DNA from: Calliopsis andreniformis
Lineage: Eukaryota; Arthropoda; Insecta; Hymenoptera; Andrenidae
Length of the DNA: 64,000 bases
Assembly: GCF_051401765.1 (NCBI RefSeq)
Contig: NW_027480493.1
Coordinates: forward strand, 1,426,001-1,490,000
Direction: 5' to 3'
Shown: positions 54,857 to 64,000 of the stretch, piece by piece
How positions within the stretch are numbered: position 1 is the stretch's first letter
Layout of the letters: each line of letters starts with the position of its first letter
Program-made: the position numbers and the translations under genes
Notes under the pieces: model-generated
What the model saw: the letters and a program-made list of their open reading frames with translations, nothing else
What the model was told of the DNA's origin: nothing
The model's database searches: none

Positions 54857-56224
54857 AGGATTGAAGATTGAGTATTGAGGATTGAAGATTGACGATTGAG
54901 GATTGAGGATTGAGGTTTGAGGATTGAGGATTGAGGATTGAGGATTGAAGATTGAGTATTGAGGATTGAAGATTGAGGATTGAGGATTGAGGATTGAGGA
55001 TTTGGGACTGAGGATTGAAGACTGAGGATTGAAGATTGAGGATTGAGGATTGAGGGTTGAGTATTAAGGATTGAGGATTGAAGATTGAGGATTGGGTATT
55101 GAGGATTGAGGATTGAGGGTTGAGGTTTGAGGACGAGGACTCACGGTTGAGGATTGAGGATTGAGGATTGAAGATTGAGGATTGAGGATTGAGGATGAGG
55201 GCTGAGGGTTGAGGACTGAGGATTGAGGATTGAGAATGACGGCAGAGGGTTGAGGATTGAGGTTTGAGTATAGAACCCTGAGAATTCAGGATATTCTATT
55301 GAGTATTGAAAATTGAGGATTGATGGTTGAGTATTGAGGATTGAGGATTGAGGGTTGAGGATTGAGTATTGAAGTTTGAGGATTGATGATTGAGGATTGA
55401 TGATTGAGGATTGAGGATTGAGGATTGAGTATTGAGGATTGAGGACTGAGGATTGAAGACTGAGGATTGAGGATTGAGGATGACGGCTGAGGGTTGAGGA
55501 TTGAGGTTTGAGGACTGAGGACTGAGGATTGAGGATTGAGAGTTGAGGATTGAGGATTGAGGATTGAAGATTGAGGATTGGGTATTGAGGACTGAAGAAT
55601 GAGGATTGAGGAATGAGTATTGAGGATTGGGGACTGAAGATTGAGTATTGAGGATTGAAGCCTGACGATTGAGGATTGAGGATTGAGGATTGAGGATTGA
55701 GGATGGAGGATTGAATATTCAGTGTTGAGGATTGAAGACTGAGGATCGAGGATTGTGGATTGAGGATTGCGGATTGAAGATTGAGGACTGGGGACTGAGT
55801 GTTGAGGGTTGAATGATGAGAATTGATGTTTGTGGATAGAGATTCGAAGATTGCAGATTGAGTATTGAGTATTGAAAACTGTGAATTGATGATACTCTAT
55901 TGAGGATTGAGAATTGACAACTGATTGTTGTGGACTGAGGTCTGAAGATTGAGGATTCAGGATTGAGGATTCAGGTTTGATGTTTGAGCGCTGAGGATTG
56001 AGGATTGAGGATTGAGTATTGAGGATTGAGGACTGAGGATTGTGGATTGAAGATTGAGGATTGGGTATTGCGCATTGAACATTGAGCATTGAAGATTGAT
56101 GATTGGGGATTGAGGATAGACGATTGAGTATTAAGCATTGAGGATTGAGAATTGAGGATTGAGGATTGAAGACTGAGTATTGAGGATTGAAGATTGAGGA
56201 TTGAGGATTGAGGATTGAAGATTG
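54857..56224. repeat. Duplicon D, partial third copy
   Basis: Matches 48460-49834 at an offset of 6397 bp, falling to 6390 after a 7-bp loss near 55.17 kb. It includes the EcoRI anchor at 55282 and the type-1 anchor at 55820. It is cut at about 56224, where the sequence jumps in phase to the context found near 30.99 kb (AGTATTCAGTATTGGAG). Confidence 0.85.
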
Positions 56225-57742
56225 AAGATTGAGTATTCAGTATTGGAGATTGACGATTGAGGATTGAGGTTCGAGGACTGAGGATTGAGGATTGAGGATT
56301 TAGGATTCAAGATTGAGGATTGGGTGTTGAGGATTGAAGAATGAGGATTGAGGGTTGAAGATTGAGGATTGGGTATTGCGGATTGAACATTGAGGATTGA
56401 GGATTGAGGATTGAGGACTGAAGATTGAATATTGATGATTGAAGATTGAGGATTGAGGATTGATGGTTGTGGATTGAGGACGAGGACTGAGGGTTGAGTA
56501 TTGCTGTTTGAAGTCTGAGGACTGAGGATTGAGAATTGAGAATTGAGGATTGAGGATTGAGGATTGAAGATTGAGGATTGGGTATTGAGGATTGAAGAAT
56601 GAGGATTGAGGATTGAGGATTGAGGATTGAGGATTGAAGACTGAGTGTTGAAGGTTGAGTGATGAGAATTGATGTTTGTGGATAGAGATTTGAAGATTGC
56701 AGATTGAGTATTGAGTATTGAATACTGTGAATTGATGATACTCTATTGAGGATTGAGGATTGACAAATGATTGTTGAGGACTGAGGGCTGAGGATTGAGG
56801 ATGCAGGATTGAGGATTCAGAATTGAGATTTGAGGATTCAGAATTGAGGATTGAGGACTGAGGATTGAGGATTGAAGATTGAGTATTGAGGATTGAAGAT
56901 TGAGTATTCAGGATTGGAGATTGGCGATTGAGGATTAAGGACCGAAGATTGAGGATTGAGGATTGAAGATTGAGTATTGATGATTGAAGATTGAGTATTG
57001 AGGATTGAAAATTGAGGGTTGAGGATTGAGGATTGAGGATTGATGATGAGGGCTGAGGTTTGAGGATTGAGGTTTGAGGTCTGAGGACTGAGGATTGAGG
57101 GTCGAGAAGTGAGGATTGAGGATCAAGGATTGAAGATTGAGGATTGGGAATTGAGGATTGAAGAATGAGGATTCAGGATTGAGGATTGAGGATTGAGGTT
57201 TGAGGATTGAAGATTGAGTATTCAGGGTTGGAGATTGAGGATTGAGGATTGAGTACCGAGGATTGAGAATTGAGGATTGAAGATTGAGTATTGAGGATTG
57301 AAGATTGATAATTGAGGATTGAGGATTGAGGATTGAGGATTGAGGATTGAAGATTGAGGATTGGGGACTGAGTGTTGAGGGTTGAGTGATGAGAATTGAT
57401 GTTTGTGTATAGAGATTTGAAGATTGCAGGTTGAGTATTGAGTATTGAAACCTGTGAATTGAGGATATTCTATTGAGGATTGAGGATTGACGACTGATTG
57501 TTGACCACTGAGGGCTGAAGATTGAGGATTCAGGATTGAGGATTCAGGATTGAGGGTTGAGGACTGAGGATTGAGGATTGAGGATTGAGGATTGAGGATT
57601 GAGAATTGAAGATTGAGGATTGAGGATTGAGAGTTGTGGATTGAGGATGAAGACTGAGGATTGAGTATTGATGTTTGACGTCAGAGGATTGAGGATTGAG
57701 GATTGAGAATTGAGGATTGAGGATTGAGGATTGAGGATTGAG
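56225..57742. repeat. Copy of the 31.0-32.6 kb segment
   Basis: After a short match to 30.99-31.13 kb and a further jump to about 31.20 kb, this stretch follows 31.2-32.6 kb at offsets of 25137-25144 bp. Anchors at 56666 and 57393 correspond to 31529 and 32249. It carries the GTGTATAGAG form of the anchor that is typical of 15153, 16264 and 32249, not the GTGGATAGAG form of the adjacent duplicon D. The collinearity ends near 57742. Confidence 0.82.
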
Positions 57743-59320
57743 GGTTGAGGATTGAGGGTTGAGGGTTGAAGATTGAGTATTGAGGATTGAAGATTGAGGA
57801 TTGAGGATTGAGGATTGAGGATTGAGGATTGAGGATTGAGGATTGAAGATTGAGGATTCGGTATTGCGGATTGAACATTGAGGATTGAGGATTGAGGATT
57901 GAGGATGAGGGCTGAGGGTTGAGGATTGAGGTTTGAGGACTGAGGACTGAGGATTGAGGATTGAGAATTGAGGATTGAGGATTGAGGATTGAAGATTGAG
58001 GATTGGGTATTGAGGATTGTAGAATGAGGATTGAGGATTGATGATTGAGGACTGAGGATTGAGGATTGAAGATAGAGGATTGGGTATTGAGGATTGAAGA
58101 ATGAGGATTGAGGGTTGATGATTGAATATTGAGTATTGATGATTGAAGATTGAGGATTGGGGATTGAGGGTTGACGATTCAGGACGAGGGCTGACGGTTG
58201 AGGGTTCAGGTTTGACGATTGAGGATTGAGGATTGAGGACTGAGGATTGGGGATTGAGGATTGAGCATTGAGGTTTGAAGATTGAAGAATGGGGACTGAG
58301 TATTGAAAACTGTGAATTGAGGATATTCTATTGAGGATTGAGAATTGACCATTGATTGTTGAGGACTGAGGGCTAAAGATTGAGGATTCAGTATTCAGGA
58401 TTCGGGATTGAGGTTTAAGGACAGAGGATTGAGGGTTGAGGATTGAGGATTGAGGATTGATGCTTGAGGATTGAAGGTTGAGGATGGAGGATTGAAAAGA
58501 GTGGACTGAGTGTTGAGGATTGAGTGTTGAGAATTCATGTTTGAGGAATGAGATTTGATTATTGAATATTGTGGATTGAGTATTGAACCATGAGAATTCA
58601 GGATACTCTATTGAGTATTAGGAATTGAGGATTGATGGTTGAGTATTGAGGATTGGTGGTTGAGGGTTGTGTGTTGAATATTGAGGATTGAGGATTGAGG
58701 ATTGAGGATTGAGGATTGAAGATTGAGGATTGAATATTGAGTCTTGATGATTGATGATTGAGGATTGAGGATTGAGTGTTGAGGATTGAGGACGAGGGCT
58801 GACGGTTGAGGATTGAGGTATGAGGTTTGAGGATTGAGGATTGAGGACTGAGGATTGAGGATTGAGGATTGAGCATTGAGGATTGAAGATTGAGGACTGG
58901 GGATTGAGGGTTGAAGATTGACGATTGAGGATTGTGGATTGAGGATTGAGGGTTGAGGATTAAAGATTGAATATTGATGATTGAAGATTGAGGATTGAGG
59001 ATTGAGGGTTGTGGATTGAAGACGAGGACTGAGTGTTGAGAATTGATGTTTGAGGTCTGAGGATTGAGGATTGAGGATTGAGAATTGAGGATTGAGGATT
59101 GAGGATTGAGGATTGAGGATTGAAGATTGAAGATTGGGGACTGAGTGTTGAGGGTTGAGTAATGAGAATTGATGTTTGTGGATGGAGATTTGAAGATTGA
59201 AGATTGAGGATTGAGTATTGAAAGCTGAGAATTCAGGATATTCTATTGAGTATTGAGAATTTTGGATTGATGGTTGAGTATTGAGGATTGATGGTTGAGG
59301 GTTGTGTGTTGAATATTGAG

Positions 59321-59440
59321 GATTGGCGGATTGAGTATTGAAGATTGAGGACTGAGGTCTGAGGATTGAGTATTGAGGATTGAGGATTCAGTATTGAGGA
59401 TTGAGGATTTAAGAGTATTGATGAGTGAAGATTGCGGATT
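59321..59440. other. Cluster of irregular units that break heptamer phase
   Basis: Around 59325 the phrase GGATTGGCGGATTGAG contains an 8-bp unit, and near 59408 AAGAGTATTGATGAGTGAAG cannot be parsed into 7-bp units without an insertion or deletion. Nearby GGATTTATTATTGACGG differs from its relatives at 60494 and 62487. Out-of-phase changes are rare elsewhere, so their density here points to older or less constrained sequence. Confidence 0.6.
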
Positions 59441-61070
59441 TATTATTGACGGTTGAGGTTTGAGGACGAGGACTGAGGGTTGTGGATTGAGGTTTGAGGA
59501 CAGAAGATTGAGGATTGAGGATTGAGAATTGATAATTGAAGATTGAGGATTGAAAATTTAGGATTGGGTATTGAGGATTGAGGATTGGGGATTGAGGATT
59601 TAGTATTGGAGGTTGATTATTTAGGATTGAAGATAGAGGGTTGAGGATTGAGGATTGAGGATTGAGAATTGAGAATTGAGGATGATGACTGAGGTTTGAG
59701 GATTGAGGTTTGAGGAATGAGGATTGAGGATTGAGGATTGAGGATTGAGGATTGATGATTGAGTATTGAAGGTTGAGGATTGATGACTGAGGATTGAGGA
59801 TTGATGATTGAGGATTGAGGATTCAGGATTGAAGATTGAGTGTTGAGGATTGAGTGTTGAGGAGTGAGGATTGAGTGTTGAGGATTGAGGATGAGGGCTG
59901 AGGTTTGAGGTTTGAGGTTTGAGTATTGAATCCTGAGAATTCAGGATATTCTATTGAGTATTGAGGATTGAGGATTGATGGTTGAGTATTGAGGATTGAG
60001 GATTCAGGATTGAAGATTGAGGATTGAGTATTGAAGATTGACGATTGATGGTTGAGGATTTAGAATTGAGGATTGAGGATTGAGGATTGAAAATTGAGTA
60101 TTGAGGATTGAAGATTGAGGACTGAGGAATAAAGATTGAGGATTGAGGATGATGGCTGAGGGTTGAGGATTGAGGCTTGAGGACTGAGGACTGAGGATTG
60201 AGGATTGAGAATTGAGGATAGAGGATTGAGGATTGAAGATTGAGGAATGGGTATTGAGGATTGAAGAATGAGGATTGAGGATTGAGGATTGAGGATTGAG
60301 GATTGAAGATTGAGTATTGAGGATTGAAGATTGAGTATTGAGGATTGAGGATTGAGGATTGAGGACTTAGGATTGAGGATTGAGGATTGAGAATTGAAGA
60401 TTGAGGAATGAGGACTGGGGATTGAGTATTGAGGATTGAGGATTCAGTATTGAGGATTGATGATTGAAGATTGAGTATTGATGATTGAAGATTGCGGATT
60501 GATTATTGAGGGTTGAGGATTGATGACGAGGACTGAGGGTGGTGGATTGAGGTTTGAGGACAGAAGATTGAGGATTGAGGATTGAGAATTGATAATTGAA
60601 GATTGAGGATTGAAAATTTAGGATTGGGTATTGAGGATTGAGGATTGGGGATTGAGGATTTAGTATTGGAGGTTGATTATTTAGGATTGAAGATAGAGGG
60701 TTGAGGATTGAGGATTGAGGATTGAGAATTGAGAATTGAGGATGATGACTGAGGTTTGAGGATTGAGGTTTGAGGAATGAGGATTGAGGATTGAGGATTG
60801 AGGATTGAGGATTGATGATTGAGTATTGAAGGTTGAGGATTGATGACTGAGGATTGAGGATTGAGGATTGAGGATTGAGGATTGAGGATTGAAGATTGAG
60901 TGTTGAGGATTGAGTGTTGAGGAGTGAGGATTGAGTGTTGAGGATTGAGCATGAGGGCTGAGGTTTGAGGTTTGAGGTTTGGGTATTGAATCCTGAGAAT
61001 TCAGGATATTCTATTGAGTATTGAGAATTGAGGATTGATGGTTGAGTATTGAGGATTGAGGATTGAGGAT
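59440..61070. repeat. Direct repeat at 1060-bp offset (about 570 bp each)
   Basis: Positions about 59440-60010 recur at 60500-61070. The phrase CAGAAGATTG at 59501 recurs at 60561, and the EcoRI sites at 59937 and 60997 are 1060 bp apart. Copies differ by scattered substitutions (for example TTGTGG against GTGGTGG near the start). The intervening 60010-60500 is unrelated at the variant level. Confidence 0.82.
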
Positions 61071-62390
61071 TGAGGATTGAGTATTGAAGATTGAGGATTG
61101 ATGATTGAGGATTGAGGATTGAGGATTGAGGATTGAGGATTGAGGATTGAGTATTGAAGATTGAGAATTGAGGATTGAAGGTTCAGGATTGAGGAATGAG
61201 GTTTGAGGATTGAGGACGATGGCTGATGGTTGAGGGTTGAGGTTTTAGGACTGAGGACTGAGGATTGAGGATTGAGAATTGAGGATTGAGGATTGAGGAT
61301 TGAAGATTGGGGACTGGTAATTGAGGATTGAAGAATGAGGATTCAGGATTGAGGATTGATGATTAGGGATTGAAGATTGAGTATTGAGGATTGAAGATTG
61401 AGTATTGATGATTGAAGATTGAGGATTGAGGGTTGAGGGTTGAGGGTTGCGGACGAGGACTGACGGTTGAGGATTGAGGTTTGAGGATTGAGGGTTGAGG
61501 ACTGAGGACTGCGGATAGAGGATTGAGGATGGAGCATTGAGGATTGAAGATTGAGGACTGGGGATAGAGGACTGAAGATTGAGGATTAAGGATTGAGGAT
61601 TGGTGATTGAGGATATAGGACTGAATATTGATTATTGAGGATTAAAGGTTGAGGATTGAGGATTGAGGATTGAGAATTGAGAATTGAGGATAAGGACTGA
61701 GGGTTGAGGATTGAGGTTTGAGGAATGAGGATTGAGGATTGAGGATTGAGGATTGAAGATTGAGTATTGATGATTGAAGATTGAGGATTGAGGATTGAGG
61801 GTTGAGGATTGAGGACGAGGACTGACGGTTGAGGATTGTGGTTTGAGGATTGAGGATTGAGGATTGAGTATTGAGGATGAGGACTGGGGTTTGAGGATTG
61901 AGGTTTGAGGAATGAGGATTGAGGATTGAGGACTGAGGACTGAGGATTGAGGATTGAGGATTGAGGACTGAGGATTGAGGATTGAGTATTGAAGGTTGAG
62001 GATTGATGACTGAGGAATGAGGATTGCGGATTGACGATTGAGGATTGAGGATTGAGCGTTGAAGGTTGAGTGTTGAGGATTGAAGGTTGAGGATTGACGA
62101 TTGAGGATTGAGGATTGAGGATGATGGCATAGGTTTGAGGTTTGAGGTTTGAGGTTTGAGTATTGAATCCTGAGAATTCAGGATGTTCTATTGAGTATTG
62201 AGAATTGAGGATTGATGGTTTAGTATTGAGGATTCAGGATTGAGGATTGAGGATTGAGTATTGAAGATTGAGGATTGAGGATTGAGGATTGAAGATTGAG
62301 TATTGAGGATTGAAGATTGAGTATTGAGGATTGAGGATTGAGGATTGAGGATTGAGGACTTAGGATTGAGGATTGAGGATTGAGAATTGA

Positions 62391-63150
62391 AGATTGAGGA
62401 ATGATGACTGGGGATTGAGTATTGAGGATTGAGGATTCAGTATTGAGGATTGATGATTGAAGATTGAGTATTGATGATTGAAGATTGCGGATTGATTATT
62501 GAGGGTTGAGGATTGATGACGAGGACTGAGGGTTGAGGATTGAGGACTGAGGATTGAGGATGGAGGATTGGGCATTGAGGATTGAAGATTGAGGATTGAG
62601 GATTGAGGATTGAGGATTGAGGATTGAGGATTGAGGATTGAGGATTGAGGATTGAGTATTGAAGATTGAGGTCTGAGGACTGGGGATTGAGTATAGAGGA
62701 TTGAGTATTCAGTATTGAGGATTGAGGATTGAAGATCGAGTATTGATGATTGAAGATTGCGGATTGATTATTGAGGGTTGGGGATTGATGACCAGGTCTG
62801 AGGGTTGAGGATTGAGGACTGAGGATTGAGGATGGAGGATTGGGTATTGAGGATTGAAGATTGAGGATTGAGGATTGAGGATTGAGGATTGAGGATTGAG
62901 GATTGAGGATTGAGGATTGAGGATAGAGTATTGAAGATTGAGGTCTGAGGACTGGGGATTAAGTATAGAGGATTGAGTATTCAGTATTGAGGATTGAGGA
63001 TTGAAGATCGAGTGTTGATGATTGAAGATTGCGGATTGATTATTGAGGGCTGGGGATTGATAACGAGGTCTGAGGGTTGAGGATTGAGTACTGAGGATTG
63101 AGGATGGAGGTTTGGGCATTGAGGATTGAAGATTGAGGACTGGGGATTGA
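62391..63150. repeat. 272-bp higher-order tandem, three copies
   Basis: The module GCGGATTGATTATTGAG lies at 62487, 62759 and 63031, exactly 272 bp apart each time. Units are about 62391-62662, 62663-62934 and 62935-63150 (last one incomplete). A length of 272 equals 38 heptamers plus one 6-bp unit. Each unit shares ACTGGGGATTGAGTAT or a close form, CAGTATTGAGG and GGATGGAGG. Copies 2 and 3 are more alike than either is to copy 1 (shared GTCTGAGGAC and GATCGAGT). Confidence 0.85.
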
Positions 63151-63505
63151 GGATCGAATATTGAGGATTAAGGATTGAGGATTGGGGATAGGGGATCTAG
63201 GATTGGAGATTGATTATTGAGGATTGAAGATTGAGTGTTGAGGATTGAGGATTGAGGATTGAGAATTGAGGATGAGGACTGAGGGTTGAGGATTGAGGTT
63301 TGAGGTACGAGGATTGAGGATTGAGGATTGAGGACTGAGGAATAAAGATTGAGGATTGAGGATGTGGGCTGAGGGTTGAGGATTGAGGCTTGAGGACTGA
63401 GGACTGAGGATTGAGGATTGAGAATTGAGGATAGAGGATTGAGGATTGAAGATTGAGGATTGGGTATTGAGGATTGAAGAATGAGGACTGAGGATTGAGG
63501 ATTCA

Positions 63506-63720
63506 GGATTGAGAATTGAAGTTTGAGGAATAAGGACTGGGGATTGAGTATTGAGGTTTGAGGATTCAGTATTGAGGATTGATGATTGAAGATTGAGTAT
63601 TGATGATTGAAGGTTGCGGATTGATTATTGAGGGTTGAGGATTGATGACGAGGACTGAGGGTTGAGGATTGAGGACTGAGGATTGAGGATGGAGGGTTGA
63701 GCATTGAGGATTGAAGATTG
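63506..63720. repeat. Detached fourth copy of the 272-bp type module
   Basis: This stretch repeats the ACTGGGGATTGAG, CAGTATTGAGG, GCGGATTGATTATTGAG (63616) and GGATGGAGG series in the same order as the 272-bp tandem. It lies 585 bp after the third module, so it is not in tandem register. A related copy lies at about 60310-60540, 1993 bp before the first tandem unit. Confidence 0.72.
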
Positions 63721-64000
63721 AGGATTCAGGATTGAGGATTGAAGATTGAATATTGAGGATTGAAGGCTGATGATTGAGGATTGAGGATAGAGGATTGTGG
63801 ATTGAGAATTGAGGATTGAGGATTGAAGATTGAGTATTGAGGATTGAAGATTGAGGATTGAGGATTGAGGATTGAGGATTGAGGACTGAGGATTGAGGAT
63901 TGAGGATTGAGCATTCAGGATTGAAGATTGGGGACTGGGGATTGAGGATTGAAGATTGAGGATTGGGTATTGAGGATTGAAGGATGAGGACTGAGGATTT

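Larger units (their letters stand above)
2104..59250. repeat. Type-1 anchor blocks, about 55 copies (grouped)
   Basis: A diverged run of about 14-27 heptamers starts around GAATTGATGTTTGTGGATAG, continues through AACCTGTGAATTGAGG or AAACTGTGAATTGATG, and includes GGATATTCTATTGA or GATACTCTATTGA. First base of the GAATTGATGTT core: 2104, 2580, 5003, 5527, 7957, 8433, 10856, 11108, 11745, 14433, 15153, 15656, 16264, 16767, 17479, 18066, 18562, 19912, 20311, 21797, 24227, 24703, 27126, 27378, 28015, 30438, 30690, 31529, 32249, 32752, 33464, 34051, 35069, 36326, 38667, 38919, 39765, 40981, 41575, 42593, 43857, 46252, 46504, 47322, 48042, 49430, 51846, 52098, 52916, 53636, 54439, 55820, 56666, 57393, 59166. 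All are in the same orientation and keep heptamer phase. Function, if any, is unknown. Confidence 0.85.
21245..62195. repeat. Type-2 anchor blocks with EcoRI site (grouped)
   Basis: A block reading CCTGAGAATTCAGGATATTC, or a close form, followed by TATTGAGTATTGA. It contains GAATTC at 21259, 34531, 35795, 42055, 43319, 48892, 55282, 58594, 59229, 59937, 60997 and 62174. A thirteenth GAATTC at 58531 lies in a degenerate type-1 block. CCTGA and TCAGG form a 5-bp inverted repeat around GAAT in most copies. The block aligns with the CCTGTGAATTGAGGATATTC part of type-1 anchors, so the two probably share an ancestor. Spacings of 1264, 7524, 5573, 6390 and 1060 bp mirror the duplicons. Confidence 0.83.
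1..64000. repeat. Degenerate heptamer satellite array (GGATTGA)n, whole window
   Basis: The entire window parses into 7-bp units with consensus GGATTGA (TCAATCC on the other strand). Common variants are AGATTGA, GTATTGA, GGACTGA, GGGTTGA, GGTTTGA, GAATTGA, TGATTGA, CGATTGA, GCATTGA and GGGCTGA. Changes fall mostly in positions 1-4, and the TGA at positions 5-7 is usually kept. Phase is held over tens of kilobases; the main exceptions are recurrent 6-bp units (GGACGA and GGATGA). The consensus has no C on the + strand and no G on the - strand. The array is in progress at both window ends, so its true length exceeds 64 kb. No gene, RNA gene or transposon interrupts it. A eukaryotic satellite is the likeliest identity, but this is inferred from length and structure only. 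Confidence 0.97.
57743..64000. repeat. Diverged right flank of the array
   Basis: Still heptamer array, but the shared segments that fill the left 57 kb are absent apart from short similarities. Type-1 anchors fade (one degenerate near 58.53 kb and one at 59166) and the type-2 EcoRI anchor becomes the regular landmark at 58594, 59229, 59937, 60997 and 62174. The flank has its own local repeats: 1060-bp offset, 272-bp units and a GCGGATTGATTATTGAG module. It may be a separate subfamily or an older, less homogenised part. No gene is visible. Confidence 0.8.

Noticed and set aside
769..63914. Dozens of - strand open frames of 62 to 498 codons as protein-coding genes
   Set aside because: All read variants of SILNPQS, which is the translation of three TCAATCC units in any frame. 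Openness is forced by the unit, frame ends are chance variants, and no domain or gene-like context exists.
1..64000. CRISPR array
   Set aside because: The repeat unit is 7 bp and contiguous. There are no 23-47 bp repeats separated by unique spacers, and no cas genes.
1..64000. Telomeric repeat
   Set aside because: Plant-type telomere heptamers are TTTAGGG. The unit here is GGATTGA with heavy degeneration and higher-order structure, which does not match a known telomere repeat.
1..64000. tRNA, rRNA or structured ncRNA genes
   Set aside because: The + strand is C-poor and the - strand G-poor, so stable stems are scarce. I saw no cloverleaf elements or rRNA motifs.
1..64000. Cyanobacterial STRR-type heptamer repeats as the identity of the array
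   Set aside because: Those are short intergenic arrays with other consensus sequences. Length and higher-order structure here are far beyond them, though a prokaryotic host cannot be strictly excluded.

Overview
This 64 kb window appears to hold no genes. It is one uninterrupted block of satellite DNA built from a degenerate 7-bp unit: GGATTGA on the + strand, TCAATCC on the - strand. The array is running at the first base and at the last, so neither end lies in the window. I found no unique-sequence island longer than a few heptamers, and no rRNA, tRNA, transposon, CRISPR array or conventional gene. The many long open frames on the - strand follow from the unit itself: it lacks stops on that strand, and 7 is not a multiple of 3, so every frame reads the same heptapeptide, SILNPQS. 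On the + strand the same arithmetic puts a TGA in every frame about every 21 bp.

The organism cannot be named from this sequence. A gene-free tandem array of this length with nested higher-order repeats is typical of eukaryotic satellite or heterochromatin DNA (7-bp satellites are known, for example, in the Drosophila virilis group). Short heptamer repeats also occur in some bacteria, such as cyanobacterial STRR repeats, so a eukaryotic origin is an inference only.

Layout. (1) 1-10953: a 5.1 kb segment present twice, offset 5853 bp. (2) 5519-18975 and 21789-35480: a roughly 13.5 kb segment present twice and almost identical; each copy carries an internal tandem of 3312 bp units, and the left copy has its own deletions and an extra 1111 bp tandem duplication. 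(3) 18976-21788: a mosaic linker. (4) 33556-39710 and 41080-47297: a 6.2 kb segment present twice, each copy carrying a tandem of 1264 bp units. (5) 43227-56224: a roughly 5.6 kb unit present about 2.3 times, with an 803 bp tandem inside. (6) 56225-57742: a copy of the segment near 31-32.6 kb. (7) 57743-64000: a more diverged right flank with its own 1060 bp and 272 bp repeats.

Two diverged landmarks mark the array. Type 1 is about 100-190 bp long and occurs about 55 times between 2.1 and 59.2 kb, roughly once per kilobase. Type 2 is a related block containing an EcoRI site inside a short inverted repeat, with twelve copies from 21.3 to 62.2 kb. Both stay in heptamer phase, so they look like diverged runs of the same satellite and not inserted DNA. 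The architecture fits repeated in-register unequal exchange and segmental amplification. Boundaries were read by eye and are good to roughly 10-30 bp unless an offset is stated.
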